Shown: positions 45,197-58,379, counted from the stretch's first letter. The stretch: DNA of 64,000 nucleotides from Anolis sagrei (GCF_037176765.1 NC_090025.1:175568040-175632039); one strand, 5' to 3'. A program made the numbers and translations. Notes: generated from the letters alone by a model not told the origin.

Positions 45197-45392
45197 CATT
45201 ATTTGTATTGTATTTGAGGTGCTTGATACTGAGATATATAATGTGTTATTTTTAAAAAGTAGCTTTCCTAGCTGAAATCTTGGGCAAAATCCAACAGAGT
45301 ACTATGGAAGGCCAATAAATTTCCATAGTTTAAAGGGCATTCTGTTACATTCTTATAAATGTTAATTTAAAAAGAGCAAGTATGTTTCAGTG

Positions 45393-45575
45393 CTTTAAAT
45401 GTTGGTCTATGACTCTGGAGACCACTCAGCCATGGAAACCTACTGGGTGTGATTTCCAGTGTGGCTTGCCCAACTCTTAGAGGAAGGCAAAGGCAAACTC
45501 ACACTGAAGAAATCTCGCCTAGAAAGCCCCATGATCATCTTAGGGTTGCAATAGGTTAAAAAAATGCACAAAAAT
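45393..45575 (+). mobile_element. Sauria-like tRNA SINE
   Basis: Head near 'GTGCTTTAAATGTTGGTCTA', CTCTGGAGACCACTCAGCCA, TGGAAACCTACTGGGTG, CTCTTAGAGGAAGGCAAAGG, TCGCCTAGAAAGCCCCATGA, TCTTAGGGTTGCAATAGG. Same body as 28352. Decayed tail. Confidence 0.75.
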
Positions 45576-45791
45576 TACAAGGAGAAGATGAGACACTTTT
45601 GGCTGGAAAATAGGGAATGAAAAACTATAGTAAGACAGGTCTTAATTTGACTAAAGGTCACATGCTAGATATGTTTTTACGTATTGTCAGCAACTATAGC
45701 TTGAATTTTCTATCTGGCTGACTGTTGTGCAAAATGTAAGAGATCTTTCACACAAGAGGCGAGTGACTTATTGCACAATGACTATTGTTAA

Positions 45792-47059
<1,268 letters not shown>

Positions 47060-47594
47060 ACCAGAACCTCAGTTCAATAGGAAATCCATCTGCCTCTTTG
47101 CTTGGTACTAAAAGCAAGTAGTTAAGGATTGTAGACATGGAAAGATTCTTTATTCTCGAGCTCCTCCTAGAGGGTACCTGATGTAAAATCATCTCTGCAA
47201 AAAACATGGTTCTACTGATTTCTATTACAGATGCCTACACATTTTTCATCTGAATTTTTTCCTGGATTTTGGAACACTCAATTACCTGGTCTTGTTTCTA
47301 ATCAAAAAGCATGTTCACTGTTCTAATTTTTGTACAGAGCACATTTCATTTGGTCTTTGCCACGGCAGAGAGAGAAACAAGTTCTTGAAAGGTCTATTCT
47401 GATTTATGTGGAAAGAAACTTTGTTTTCATGGCACCATTTTTACAGCTAACCTGAAGTCTTGGAAATGTGCCTTCACACATACTCCAATGTCGTAGAATA
47501 CAATAATTCTCTGTATCAATGCTGAGATCCACAAAACACACTTCACCTTCCTAAGGCTGGCCAAAATATTTCACTACCTGAGACAAATAATCAA
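47060..47594 (+). other. probable FAM180A 3' untranslated region
   Basis: No canonical AATAAA between the stop codon and 47600; the first one (47600-47605) is inside an antisense L2-type tail. An AATACA variant lies near 47498. Confidence 0.45.
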
Positions 47595-47975
47595 CTAATA
47601 ATAAACTTTATTTGTACCCCACCACCATCTCAAGAGGGACTTGGGATGGCTCACAAAGCACTCAAAGGCGCAACCATACAAAATACAGAAAAGGTGAAAA
47701 GCAACAATATAAACAATAAACAACCAATATAAACATCACAACTTCACAATGGTTAAAATCAGTAAAATACAGCAATAGTTGCAGGTAAAAAAATGACAGT
47801 AGTCAGTCTCAGTCTTGTAAAGTCCTTGATAAAAAAAATCTATAGGCCCTCACATATATTCATTAAAGAAATCTAAATATGGTCAAAGGCTTGTTGAAAA
47901 AACCATGTCTTCAATTGTGTACGGAAGGCACTGATTATTGAACAATATCCTACACCACATCCTGAGATGGCAAGT
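47595..47975 (-). mobile_element. L2-type LINE 3' fragment
   Basis: AATAAACTTTATTTGTACCCC, ACCACCATCTCAAGAGGGAC, CTTGGGATGGCTCACAAAGC on the plus strand, then the decayed region GTTGAAAAAACCATGTCTTC, the antisense of the frame's end. Confidence 0.75.
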
Positions 47976-47999
47976 CAGTGAATGAAGTCAAAAGCAGAT

Positions 48000-48350
48000 T
48001 AGGGACCTCTTCACACATACCTTATTTTCAGCGGCTTGATGGTATTTTTGGACTTCAGCCATGGAGTCCAATCACACACCAGATAACTACTTCCGGGGTG
48101 ACTCCATGGCTGAAGTGTTGCTGCTGCCAAAAAAAAATGGCAATGGCGGACAATGGCAGGTTCCTTGTCTTTCCATAAGGAAAGATAGGTTGATTTACCG
48201 GGGGGGAAAGGCTTTCCCCTATGTGATAAGGAAGAGGGGAAGCTGCAACGAAACGGGCATAGAGCAACAGGTCCCCATGCCCCTTGCACAATCACCACCA
48301 GGGTGTGGTGATTCACCACAACTTTGGTGGAAAGTTGGACAAGGTTCTAT
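48000..48350. repeat. palindrome-bearing unit with 17-bp perfect inverted repeat
   Basis: ACTTCAGCCATGGAGTC (48052-48068) is repeated in inverted form at 48100-48116, with 31 bases between. Downstream GGCTTTCCCCTATGTGATAA and CCCCATGCCCCTTGC resemble phrases near 62880-62960, suggesting one unnamed element family. Confidence 0.5.
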
Positions 48351-48376
48351 GTAAGAATCATAGATATGTTCTCTTA

Positions 48377-48525
48377 GGCCCCTTCCACATTGCCCTATAT
48401 CTCAAGGCCTGATCCCAGATATTTGTTTATCCCAGATTATCTAGCAGTAGAGACTCATATAATTCAGTTTAAAATAGATAATCTGGGATCAGATCCTTGG
48501 ATATAGGGCAGTGTGGAAGGGGCCC
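48377..48525. mobile_element. palindromic MITE with TTA duplication (Harbinger-like)
   Basis: GGCCCCTTCCACATTGCCCT to ATAGGGCAGTGTGGAAGGGG are about 45-bp inverted ends at about 90% identity, bounded by TTA on both sides (48374-48376, 48526-48528). A 3-bp TTA duplication suits PIF/Harbinger. A related right half is at 60150-60235. Confidence 0.72.
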
Positions 48526-48530
48526 TTAGA

Positions 48531-48708
48531 CAGGGCTGTAGCCGGGGGGGGGGGGGTGTTCTTACACACACACACCCCCAAAAAACCTGGTTTACACAAG
48601 AATTTTAACTGGTTAACCAAGTTATGAGTAAACCCGGTTTCTTTTTTAACCTGACACATTTCAGGGCAGGGTTGAGTTTTTAACCCCACCCTTCCTGCTA
48701 CGGCCCTG
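48531..48708. mobile_element. short non-autonomous hAT element
   Basis: CAGGGCTGTAGC on the left, GCTACGGCCCTG on the right, and an 8-bp near-duplication CCCTTAGA / CCCCTAGA (48523-48530, 48709-48716). A G run of about 14 bases follows the left end. The left duplication overlaps the edge of the neighbouring MITE, so this element came second. Confidence 0.75.
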
Positions 48709-48716
48709 CCCCTAGA

Positions 48717-49035
48717 TCCCACCATTCTCCCACAGTTTGCCTTAAGGATAAGCCATTCTTTTCCTTACCCTTATAGAGCAACAGTGATGAAAGTAACAAA
48801 GAAGAGATATGTGACAAAAGGGGAGGGTGAAGACTTGTCCCGTCCCATCCCTCCCTTCCTCTCCTTCCTTCCCTCACTCCCTCCCTCCCTCCCTTCCTCT
48901 GAAATGCTGGGTAGCCAAACACAAGGACAAAAATCCAATAAGAATATAGTAATTCTCTTGAAGGCCACAGTAATTGTTTTGGGAAATCCTGATGCTTACG
49001 GAACATTTTATGGTTAAGCCACACTTATTCAATCT

Positions 49036-49071
<36 letters not shown>

Positions 49072-49689
49072 CAATATAATTTGTCTGTACTCTAGAGCTG
49101 TTTATCCTGAGGAATAAATTACTTTTACTTGTGACAATGGATCCTTCCTTACTCTCTAAAAATGGTGTAAATGTGTGTAAAACAGAATGACTGTTTTGTA
49201 CAAGTGCAGCAAGGATCCAGAGATACCTTGTTTGTTTGACCAGTCTTGAGCCATGTTTACATGACTGAAATATAGCAGACTCATATTGCTGTGAGGAGTC
49301 CACGTGAAATTTCCCTGCATACAGTGGGGAGAAGGAATTTGTTTCCTACAGATTATTTGTAAGCTGTTTATTTCTCTGTCCTAAAACAATAGCACACCCA
49401 CAGACTGAAAAGGCCCAAGCAGAGTTGCTATCCTGATATGGCTCTTAGTCTAGAGTTGGCTCTGTGTGGGCTTAAGACATCTGTTTAGCAAAGATAGTTC
49501 TAAGTCACTAGTAGTCGATATGTCATTATTACATGGTTCCTAACCTTTCCTGGCTTGTGACTGAGCAGTTCCCCACAGAGTGCATCAGTGTCCTGTGGAA
49601 TTTCCTGGGGGATAGATAGGTTAGTTGGGGTCACATCAGTTCAGCCAACTGGCAAGACAACTGATTTTGTTTATCTATTGAGCTACAGA
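48717..49689. other. intergenic, microsatellites only
   Basis: CCTTCCCTCC-rich pyrimidine run at 48844-48898 and a (CT)n at 49037-49069; otherwise unrecognised. Confidence 0.45.
49037..49069. repeat. (CT)n microsatellite
   Basis: About 16 CT units. Confidence 0.95.
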
Positions 49690-49925
49690 GGAACCTGATA
49701 ACTTAATTGTGGACGCAGAGTCAAGTTGGGAGTTAATACATACAGTATGAGCATGGGATACTTTCCAGGACCCTGTGGATACCTGAAACCATGGACAATA
49801 GATTTGGAGGACTCAAAGAAGCTCACAAATACATCTGAGAAGGGGAGATATTTTATTGGAGTGTGGATAAGTGAAATTGTGGATATTGGAGCAGTGAATA
49901 AGAGAGTTGTACTGTACTTTACTCA
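49690..49925. mobile_element. Tigger-like remnant
   Basis: GAGCATGGGATACTTTCCAG, GACCCTGTGGATACCTGAAA, CCATGGACAATAGATTTGGA follow the usual Tigger end order. Decayed. Confidence 0.45.
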
Positions 49926-49984
49926 GAGTGATGAGACTTTACATGACCTCGGGGTTGGCAAGCAAGGGTGTCTTCACTTTGCAT

Positions 49985-50180
49985 AATTATATAATTTAAT
50001 ACCACTTTTTATGCCATGATGCCATCCTACAGAATCCTGGGATTTGTACTTTGATGAGGAACTTAGAATTCTCTTCTCAAGAGCTTTAGTGCATTCCCTA
50101 AATAACAGTACAAGAACATAATTCTAAAAACCTCATGATAGTTCAGGATTCAGAGTGCTATCACTATGCAGTATGAGTAC
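49985..50180. mobile_element. palindromic MITE remnant
   Basis: GATGCCATCCTACAGAATCC-TGGGATTTG and mirrored GATTCAGAGTGCTATCA; family of 41950. Diverged. Confidence 0.4.
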
Positions 50181-50370
50181 ACCCTTGGTGCCCTCCAGCT
50201 GTTTTGGAATCCATCTTTGAATGTTACTTAGAAAAATAATGAATACAGTGACTTGGTGAAGTCATCCATGCTTGGGTAAAGGTTGAACGATGGCCAAAGT
50301 AACGGATGGGCATCATGTAACCACTGTTTACTTCTGCATTTCTTCACTAGGCATTAATTTAACTTAAATA

Positions 50371-50690
50371 CAAGTTGAGTATCCTTATTCAATATTCTTG
50401 GGACCAGAAGTGTTTTGGATTTTGGATTTTAGGGGGATTTTGGAATACCCACATTTGCATATACATAGATAATGAGATATCTTGGAGATGGGACCCAAGT
50501 CTAAACACAAAATTCATGTATTTCATATATACCTCATATACATAGCATAACGGTAATTTCATACAATATCTTTTAGTATTTTTATATAGCCTATATAGTG
50601 TACCATTATATTTTGTTTACATGCTCCATTTGTCTGAAAACCAGGGCTCAATGGTTTGAGAAAAGTGCAAAAAGGCACAGATGAAAATAT
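50371..50690. mobile_element. Tigger-like MITE, left end present
   Basis: TA-CAAGTTGAGTATCC, AGAAGTGTTTTGGATTTTGG, GAGATATCTTGGAGATGGGA, CCCAAGTCTAAACAC. The right end is lost; a CR1 tail starts at 50698. Confidence 0.75.
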
Positions 50691-50697
50691 GTTTTTA

Positions 50698-51480
50698 GAA
50701 TCATAGAATCAAAGAGTAGGAAGAGACTTCATGGGCCATCCAGTCCAATCCCCTGCCAAGAAATAGGAAATCACATTCAAAGCACCCCAACAGATGGCCA
50801 TCCAGCCTCTGTTTAAAAGCCTCCAAAGGAGGAGCCTCCAGCACATTCAGGGCAGAGAGTTCCACTGCTGAACAGCTTGCAGTCAGCAAGTTCTTCCTCA
50901 TATTCAGGTGGAATCTTCTTTCCTGTAGTTGAAGCCATTGTTCCATTGCGCCTTAGTCTCCAGGGCAGTAGAAAACAAGCTTGCTCCCTCCTTGCTATGA
51001 CTTCCCCTCACATATTTATACATGGCCCTCATCATGTCTCCTCTCAGCCTTCTCTTCCCAGCTCTTTCAGCCCCTCCTCATAAGGCTTGTTCTCCAGATC
51101 CTTGATCATTTTAGTCACCCTCCTCTGTCAACATTTCCCCTCAATTGCGGTGCCCAGAATTGGACACAGTATTCCAGGTGTGGTCTGACTAAGGCAGAAT
51201 AGAGAGGTGACATAGACACTATACTCCTATTTATGCAGGCCAAAATCCCATTGGCTTTTTAGATGCCGCATTACATTGTTTGCTCATGTTTAACTTGTTA
51301 TCCACGAGGACTCCATGATCTTTTTTTCATGTACTGCTGTTAAGCCAGATACACCCCCCCCCCCCCCACCACCACCACCATTCTGTACCTTTGCATTTCA
51401 TTTTGCCTGCCTAAGTGGAGTTTCTTGCACTTGTCCCTGTTGAACTTCATTTTGTTAGTTTTGGCCCATCTCTCTAATCT
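50698..51480 (-). mobile_element. CR1 LINE 3' fragment, about 780 bp
   Basis: From the tail TAGAATCATAGAATCAAAGAG through GGGCCATCCAGTCCAATCCC, TGGACACAGTATTCCAGGTG (antisense of the RT C-terminal region), and TTAACTTGTTATCCACGAGG to TTGGCCCATCTCTCTAATCT. A C-run with (CCA)n (51354-51381) interrupts it. The right edge joins a SINE at 51483. Confidence 0.9.
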
Positions 51481-51482
51481 TC

Positions 51483-51697
51483 ATGCCTTTGAAGTGATTT
51501 CCAAGATATGTCAACCTTAAGGCAGCCTTATCGTGGCAGAATATGTTCAGATTGGGGTTGCCATTGCTTTTGTCTGAAGCTGAGAGAGTGTGAAATGTCA
51601 AAGGTCTTCCCCTGGTTTTCCATGGCTAAGCAGGAATTTGAACCCAGGTGTCCCTAAGCAGTCCAGCAGTCAAAACACCACAGCATAATGGCTAGAC
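51483..51697 (-). mobile_element. Sauria-like tRNA SINE
   Basis: Minus strand: GCTGTGGTGTTTTGACTGCT, GGTTCAAATTC B box, CTTAGCCATGGAAAACCAGG, TTTCACACTCTCTCAGCTTC, AAAAGCAATGGCAACCCCAA, GCCTTAAGGTTGACATATCT-TGGAAAT. Full-body copy, decayed tail. Confidence 0.75.
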
Positions 51698-52544
51698 AGA
51701 TGAAAACGCAGTCTCATCATACTGAAGCATAGTTAAGCACATTATCATTATAAAAACAATTGAATTAAAAGCAATTTAAAAGTGCATCAGTAAAGAAAGT
51801 ACAGTACTCGGGCATGATCCTATTTCACCTTGAAAGCAATTTTCTAAGAAATAATAATGTAAGTATGTTTTAAAAGGCAGCATTAAAAAGGCAGAAAGGA
51901 AGGGAGAGTTTTATGTCACCTTTAATGTTAGCCATCTATATTAGCATTTGACCTTGCACATATTTATCTCTTCAAAAAGGTCAAACAGAAAGTACAGTAC
52001 TCATAATGCTCACTTTCTTTAAATTCAATATTTTCAGCCTTTGACCTCCCAGGTATTTTGAATGTCATCTTCCAGAAAGCTTAAAGTACCTTTAATTTCA
52101 AGCTCTGAAATTTCCATCAACCCCAATCATTCAAATCAAGACTGGGTTAGTTCCCTAGGGGATGGTCTTCTGCCTCTCTAATACAAAGGCTGTCCAGTTC
52201 AAATGCAATTTAAAGTTTCAAAACATGCCAAAAGTAAGACTATGAATTTGACCATCTCCACAGTTAAAGCATGGTCACCTGCTCGCCAGTTTCCATTGCT
52301 GCTTAAATGTATTGTAGTATACAAACTTTCTAAATGTACATCTCTATGCATAAACATATGGATTTGTAATACAATGCATGTGCTTTTCAGTAGGGTATCA
52401 TATGCACCTTGTGTGTTTTCCAGCAAAAGAGAAATAGCCAAAGAGCTGCTGTTGCCTTTTGATCATACTCAGCATCTACTAATCCAGCCATTTCACTCTA
52501 CCTAATGTTAGGACTGAAACTGGTTTTGTTGTCATTATTTGCCC
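51698..52544. other. no recognisable feature
   Basis: AT-rich intergenic sequence; AAAGTACAGTACTC occurs twice (about 51797 and 51990). Confidence 0.4.
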
Positions 52545-52690
52545 TCACAGAATTATAGATTTATAAGGGACCACAAGGGCCAACCCCTGCCATGCAGGAA
52601 TATAAAATCAAGCATAACCAATGTGTCAGCCTTGAGTTATGGTGATCCTATGAATGAGAGACCTCCAAGTGCCTCAGTAACTCAACAGTT
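52545..52690 (-). mobile_element. CR1 tail fragment plus possible RTE remnant
   Basis: CACAGAATTATAGATTTATA, GGGCCAACCCCTGCCATGCA is a decayed antisense CR1 3' end (52545-52610). TTATGGTGATCCTATGAATG-AGAGACC (52636-52662) resembles antisense RTE/BovB-like sequence; that part is weak. Confidence 0.5.
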
Positions 52691-53208
52691 CTGGACAGGT
52701 GTTACAAATACCAGGCTGTGTTTCCTTTTCTGAATCAACCTATGTGTAAAATTGTTGACAAGTACAGACCCTTCCCCCCCCCCCCGAGTCAAAATATTAA
52801 ATTCATAAACTTGATACTGCAGCAGAGAGTTCCACAGATAGCAGGAGCCTGGAACTTTGTTAATTGGCTTTATGGACATCCCACAGTTTGGAGGAGCCCA
52901 GCAGCAGCCACCAGCACCCAGGAAACCTCATGGGCAACGATCTACCCTTTTTATTAATTATATTGTCTTTAACCCTTAAATAAATGTAATTATCCTTAGC
53001 TTCCACCTCTCCTTTCCCCTTTCGAGTCTTTTTTTCACCCACTTCTGCATCCCGCAGCTAGCCCGATGTCTGCTTGGACACATGGCCCCCATGGCCGTCA
53101 TGGCCCTGAAAATGGCGATCTCCTTCTCATTCCCCCCTGCATGTCCCTAACCTTGGCCCCAGTGACCACATGTAACTAAGACACACACAAACACACACAC
53201 ACAAACCC
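52691..53208. other. no recognisable feature
   Basis: Intergenic; a 14-base C run near 52772 and an (AC)n near 53183-53203. Confidence 0.4.
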
Positions 53209-53273
53209 ATGGATACTGAAAGCTATCCATTGGCTGAGTTTGCCCTAGAATCCATTGATCTCTTGTATGCGCT

Positions 53274-54008
53274 TTGCCTTCACCGTGGATATCTATCTTG
53301 TTACCCATTTTCAGGGTTCCCTCTTTATCAACAGCCCCTTCTGTGTATGTGTGTGCATTTACTATATTATATTTTATGTTTCAGTATAAATCCTTTCTGG
53401 AGAAGCATGCTGCCAACCTAGCCTTTGTGGTGACCTTTTGCCTACATCTCCTGACCCAGGAAGTCCATACAGCTGTCTTCCTGAGCTTCATCTACATGAA
53501 AAGAACTCAATTACCCATCACCCTTAGATCAGGCTATCTATACTGGTCCCATAGACCCCCGAATGTGACGGGACAACAGGATCCATCTGCTAGACCACCA
53601 GTCCTTTGTTCCAATCACTTGGACCTTATTGCATTCATCACCCAATATGACCAACCAGTACACCAAGAGGTCATGCCCCGTTCTCCTTTCTCAGCAACAA
53701 ACTACTTAATCATATCAGCATGGACAATATTTCTGCTGGGTCCATTCACTCCAATTGCAATAATCTTAAAAACAAAATTCATGGGACAATGGCCCTCTTT
53801 GTTTGTCCCTCAGCTGGGACATGATAATCCACTCAGAAACTACCACCCTTCCTTTGTCTTTAGGGCCTGTCTGTCCACCATCAGCCATCGGAGAGTGGGA
53901 ATCTGCATTAGGAGCAGGAAATGCCCTCCTATTGGCTGGCAGTCCTGCCTCTGCAAGGAATCCTCCCTTAGCTGTTCTATGACATCAATGGAGCTTAGCC
54001 AATTATAG
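53274..54008 (+). CDS. unrecognised open reading frame, 244 codons
   Basis: The longest open frame here not explained by a known repeat. Hydrophobic stretches lie near residues 22-37 (VYVCAFTILYFMFQY), 47-70 and about 148-170 (NYLIISAWTIFLLGPFTPIA then IILKTK). The last resembles, only loosely, the first membrane segment of dispanin-type proteins (YLxxS ... IA...KTK). No start context, splice sites or conserved motif convinces me that it is translated; it could be chance or the remnant of an old element. I do not assign a function. Confidence 0.2.
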   Translation: MPSPWISILLPIFRVPSLSTAPSVYVCAFTILYFMFQYKSFLEKHAANLAFVVTFCLHLLTQEVHTAVFLSFIYMKRTQLPITLRSGYLYWSHRPPNVTGQQDPSARPPVLCSNHLDLIAFITQYDQPVHQEVMPRSPFSATNYLIISAWTIFLLGPFTPIAIILKTKFMGQWPSLFVPQLGHDNPLRNYHPSFVFRACLSTISHRRVGICIRSRKCPPIGWQSCLCKESSLSCSMTSMELSQL

Positions 54009-56794
54009 CAAAGCCATGTCCAGCTGGCGCTGGCACAGGGAATTCAGAGGGTTAGATTGCATAAAAATGTATGTTTTGTACTGTATGGTATCTCAGCTTA
54101 CTTTGGCAGTTTACTACGAGCTGGCATTACTTCAGCTGATTTCAGTAAACACCTTGGTGGCTTCTTCTTCAACTTGATGAGATTTATTTGGGAATATTGA
54201 ACTTCTTCATCTCATCAGATGTACAGACCTACAGGGTGGCCTGTTGCCAGTACCAGTAACTGTGTATCAGAACTCGGTATCTGCACTTCAGGTTTCACTA
54301 TCCACGGCCATTTTAAATAGCTCAGTTCAGTCTTCCTTGCTTTCAGTGAGAATTCAAGCTTGATTACTATAGAACCCATTTATTTGGGTTTTGGCAGTTC
54401 ATGGAATCTGAAGAGCTCACCTCCAGCATCATATTTCAAGTCAAGGGCTATTCCTTCTGTCACGCTTTCACATAGAAATCAGAAATAGCATGGCATAGGC
54501 AAACTTGATTTTGCTATTTAATGGCATGGTCTTATTATGAGTTTTTCATATGGGGGGGCCCCAGTCAGGGCCTAGATGGCACATTGTCTCTCAGAGGAAT
54601 ATTTTTTCAGAGTGCAAGCAAGAGAAACCATGGATATTGAATCCATACTGTTATCCGCATCCAGGAAAAAAGTCCAGAAAATAAGGCTAAGTCTCCAAAC
54701 TTGAGTGTCTATTTTACAGAATAGGTAATAGACATTACATTGAGCAGAAGACAAGTGTTTGCTGCTCTCTTTATCCATGCAGGCTGACTGTTCAATCAAA
54801 ACAGTTGAGAAACCAGCACCAGGTAGGAGTACTGATGATGGACCAAACATGCACTAGGAAACATGCCCAATATTCAAGTAAACTCCAGCCTAACAAGCAG
54901 CAGAGGAAACCTAGGTATGGGCGACTGTTTTGCTATGTTTTTAAGTGTCCATGGGCCATGTTATACCAGGAGAAACATTTTTTAAATGAGTGAAGTAGAA
55001 ATCAATCTCTGACAGAATTCCTGTATAAAAACCAGGTCTCTTCTGGACTTAAAATGACCCAGAAAAACATTAGGGATTGCAGTGGGATTGCAGTGGGATT
55101 GCAAATGGCCTGCAGGCTTTACTTTTGCCATTACTGCTTTAACAGAAGACTCCCCTAATGAAACCTTAGTTAAACTTTCAAGCACATTTCCACAGCACAG
55201 TGAGACATCCCCCAGCTTCAAAACATAGCATTGTTGATTTAACACCAGCATTGCTTACTCTTTGAATAATACATATACAAACAAAGCATAAAACACCCTG
55301 GGACTCCCTGTGGAGCAATGAACCATAGAAATAACTCTTACAGCTCCTCACTTCTAGCTTGTAAAATAAAGCCTCCCCAGTTTTGTGGTTTTCATCCACC
55401 ATTTTTACTGTGGGTAATGTCAGAAACACAAAATATGAGTAAGGCATCCCAATAGATCTACTTTATTTACTAAAGAATCTCTAATGAAGAAATAAAACAG
55501 CAGTGTTGAAAGATAGACTTGAGTTTGGGGTGTATTTATCACAAGATATAAGCAACAAAACTACAGGAAAATGGGCACATAATGTATTTAGAAGGTCTTA
55601 TATCACTATCTAATTTATTTTTTTGTTGTTGGCTTCTAAAAAAATCTCTTCTCAAATACTGAACACTGCTAGAGAGAATGGGTGAAGACATCTTGAACTG
55701 AATTCTCTAAATATGTTTGCCAGAGCTCAAAATTTTGTACTTTAATGTTCATGTTTTCAGAAGGATATAATTCTTTGCAGAAGCAAGTTCTCTTTAAGAA
55801 TGTAGAAAGTGCTTTGCTGGATTAGATTAAAAGTTTTGTCCAGTATCCTCTTTCCACTCAAAGCTTGGAAGGCTTGTTTTTTGAACTACCATTCCCAGAT
55901 TTTTCCCAGCCAGCTAGTAAATTCATGGAAGCTGTGATCCAAAAAAGTTAATCTTCCAAGTGGCCAACCAGATGCTTTTTGGAAAGCCAACCCAATGAAT
56001 TGAAGAGAGGCACTATGAGAGCTCCAGTATGCATCCTCCCCACTTCCCAAACCATCTGCATCAATTCCTTCTGGAATTCCTACGTAACTATGTGGATAGA
56101 GCCATCAACATCAAATAGGAACCTGGTCTAAGCATTTCCCTGATAAAAGCCATACATACATTGGTTTTGAATAAAAAAGAATTCTTCATCCAGAAATTAG
56201 ACAAGAACAAAAACATCAAGGATTGGGGGTAATTTATAAAATGCATGGTAGTTGCTGCCCAAGCATCTATGGTCTTGGTTGGAAAAACCATAGAAAGTGG
56301 GAAGTTAAAAAATGGCATGGTTACTTAGCAGACTTTATACTCCAGGACTACATCTTTGAAAGAAGAACCAAATATACATCAGGCCGAATCAAGAAGATTT
56401 GGGTTCTGAAATGGGGAAGATTGATAGACAAAGTCGAAGGAAAAGAAAAAATATATATAAAGAACTGAACCATTCTCTTTCTACAATTGTTCAATTAAAA
56501 TAATATTTGAATGAAGGAAATTACTATTCCCATAGGGTGGGGGACGGGGTGTAAAATCAATAGACACAAGTGGGAGATAAAGGTGGAATAGGCAAGGATA
56601 AGAACAGAAAGAAAATAATATTTGATATGTATCTTGAAATGGTGATGGATTGTGATCTTATTCTACCTGTGTCTGCAATAAAAAACATATCTTAAAAAAT
56701 GAAAGCCATATGGATGTTTCCTTGTCCACTCTGTTATTTAAAAGAATTATTCCCTGTCTTTTTAATATAACAGGTAAGAACCCTTACTCAATCA
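54009..56794. other. intergenic, largely unrecognised
   Basis: 2.8 kb. A small palindromic hAT-like remnant may lie at 55855-55985 (TTTTTTGAACTACCATTCCC, then GAAGCTGTGATCCAAAAAAG). No gene supported. Confidence 0.4.
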
Positions 56795-56950
56795 TGAAAC
56801 ATATTGGATGACCATGAACAAGTCACACCCTCTCAGCCTCAGAGGAAGCAAATGGTAAACCTTTTCTGAACAAAAATTCCCCAAAAAATACCCGTGATAA
56901 GTTCACCATAGGTTGAAAAGAGCTTGAAGGCACAGAAGAAGGAGGAGGAG
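56795..56950 (+). mobile_element. Sauria-like tRNA SINE 3' part
   Basis: TGACCATGAACAAGTCACAC, CCTCTCAGCCTCAGAGGAAG, CAAATGGTAAACCTTTTCTG, GTTCACCATAGGTTGAAAAG, AGCTTGAAGGCACAGAAGAA. Head missing. Confidence 0.75.
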
Positions 56951-58379
56951 AAGTCCAAAATGATTATTCTGAGCATAATTCCCTGTTGTCCCATTTTCCA
57001 GCTATTTTACTACCTGAAGGAGTGAGGTGAAATCCTCAAGTAGAAGATGCAGAGATGCAGTAGTGATAGTCCCAAAGCTTTTCTGGCAATTTCCTCCTCA
57101 GGCAAGGACAAAGCTCCTATCTTGTCCAGCACCACCTCAAATCACCTCTTGGCTTCAAGTGTAGAAACTAATATTCTCCCACTGCTGGTATTGAACCAAG
57201 CAGGCTTTGGACACTAAAAGTGTCATTTTGTTTGGGCAGCAACAGGTACTAAATAGTAAGGTATAGCTCAGAAGTATGGTTCTGTGATGGAGGTTCAATG
57301 CAGCCAATGTGTTTTGGGCTTGCTAATTGCTTGACAGTCCCTTGTTTGGCAACTCTGAGCTAATAACAAAGAAAAGGAGGTTTATTAACCCTGATGTGGT
57401 CCACTATTCATCACTGATGGGTGACATTAGAAGGGGCACAACTTTTCCATTAGTTTTATAGGTATTAACTGCTCCAAATGCATGTTTTCTCCAGAAATTG
57501 TGTGTGTTTGCATCCAGTGAGATCAAAAGTGAACCATGTTGCATTGTCAGTGGGGATTCATATTTTCACAGCAGGTCCTTGGCCTTGAAACAGTCACATT
57601 GTTCAGCAGCTGCGGGCAGGAGTGGGGAGGTGGCACGGGGAAGGGGAATAGCATATCTTGTGGCAGAACATTGCTTTCCTTGTCATTCATACTGTAGTTT
57701 TTTACTAAGAGGTGGAGCCTCTGCCTCCTTCCAACCTCCTCATTGGCTGGCTGCAGGAGGCCAAAACTTTCTCCCAGGTTTTTATCGAGATGCAAGGTAA
57801 TCTCTGTAAGAATTGCTGTTCTGTGAGTTTCCTAGCAGGAGGTGGCGGTTCATAATCTCTAAGCAGTTAAGAAACATTACAGGAAGGAATGCAAAAAGGA
57901 GAAGGGGAGGAAACACTTTTTGAATGCTCTTTATTTTGTTTAGTAGTTTAATTTGTGTCTAAATGGGCTACTGATTCAGCAGTTGGGATATACCTTGAAA
58001 GTGGGCAACTACAGGAAGAACGTGAGGTTAAAGACCATATATTTGTACTTTTCTATATATGATTTATATCCTTAAAACATGATGGAAAGAGGGAAAACAA
58101 TTAGGAATGTCGAGTCAGCCTGGTGATTTCTTTGATTGTTGCCGAGCAAAAGAACACTATGTTCCTCAGATACCAACAGCATCAAGAAGATGTGCTAGTC
58201 AGCCCTACATAAAAGGTGTAGACACTTCAATGTATATGATAAGTTTTCCTTCAAGGAGAGAAAAGAAACAAGCACTGAACTCCTTAAGTGGAAAGAAAGA
58301 AACCATTGGTTTGGAACTGGAAGAGTGTATTCGGAAATACCCATTGGGACACCAAGAAATTAACAGCAGGTGGAGCAGA
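56951..58379 (+). other. SLC13A4 upstream region and probable 5' untranslated part
   Basis: Contains a CCAAT box in reverse (CATTGGCTGGCTG, about 57740-57752) in a modestly GC-rich stretch 57590-57860. No sure TATA box. The frame of the start codon is open upstream to at least 58107. Confidence 0.4.

Noticed and set aside
48774-49074. Open frames with Arg-Glu and Ser-Leu repeats
   Set aside because: Products of (CT)n and CCTT-rich simple sequence.
54100-54200. Possible LTR end downstream of the 244-codon frame
   Set aside because: Some sequence looks LTR-like, but there is no second copy, clear ends or signal order to support it.
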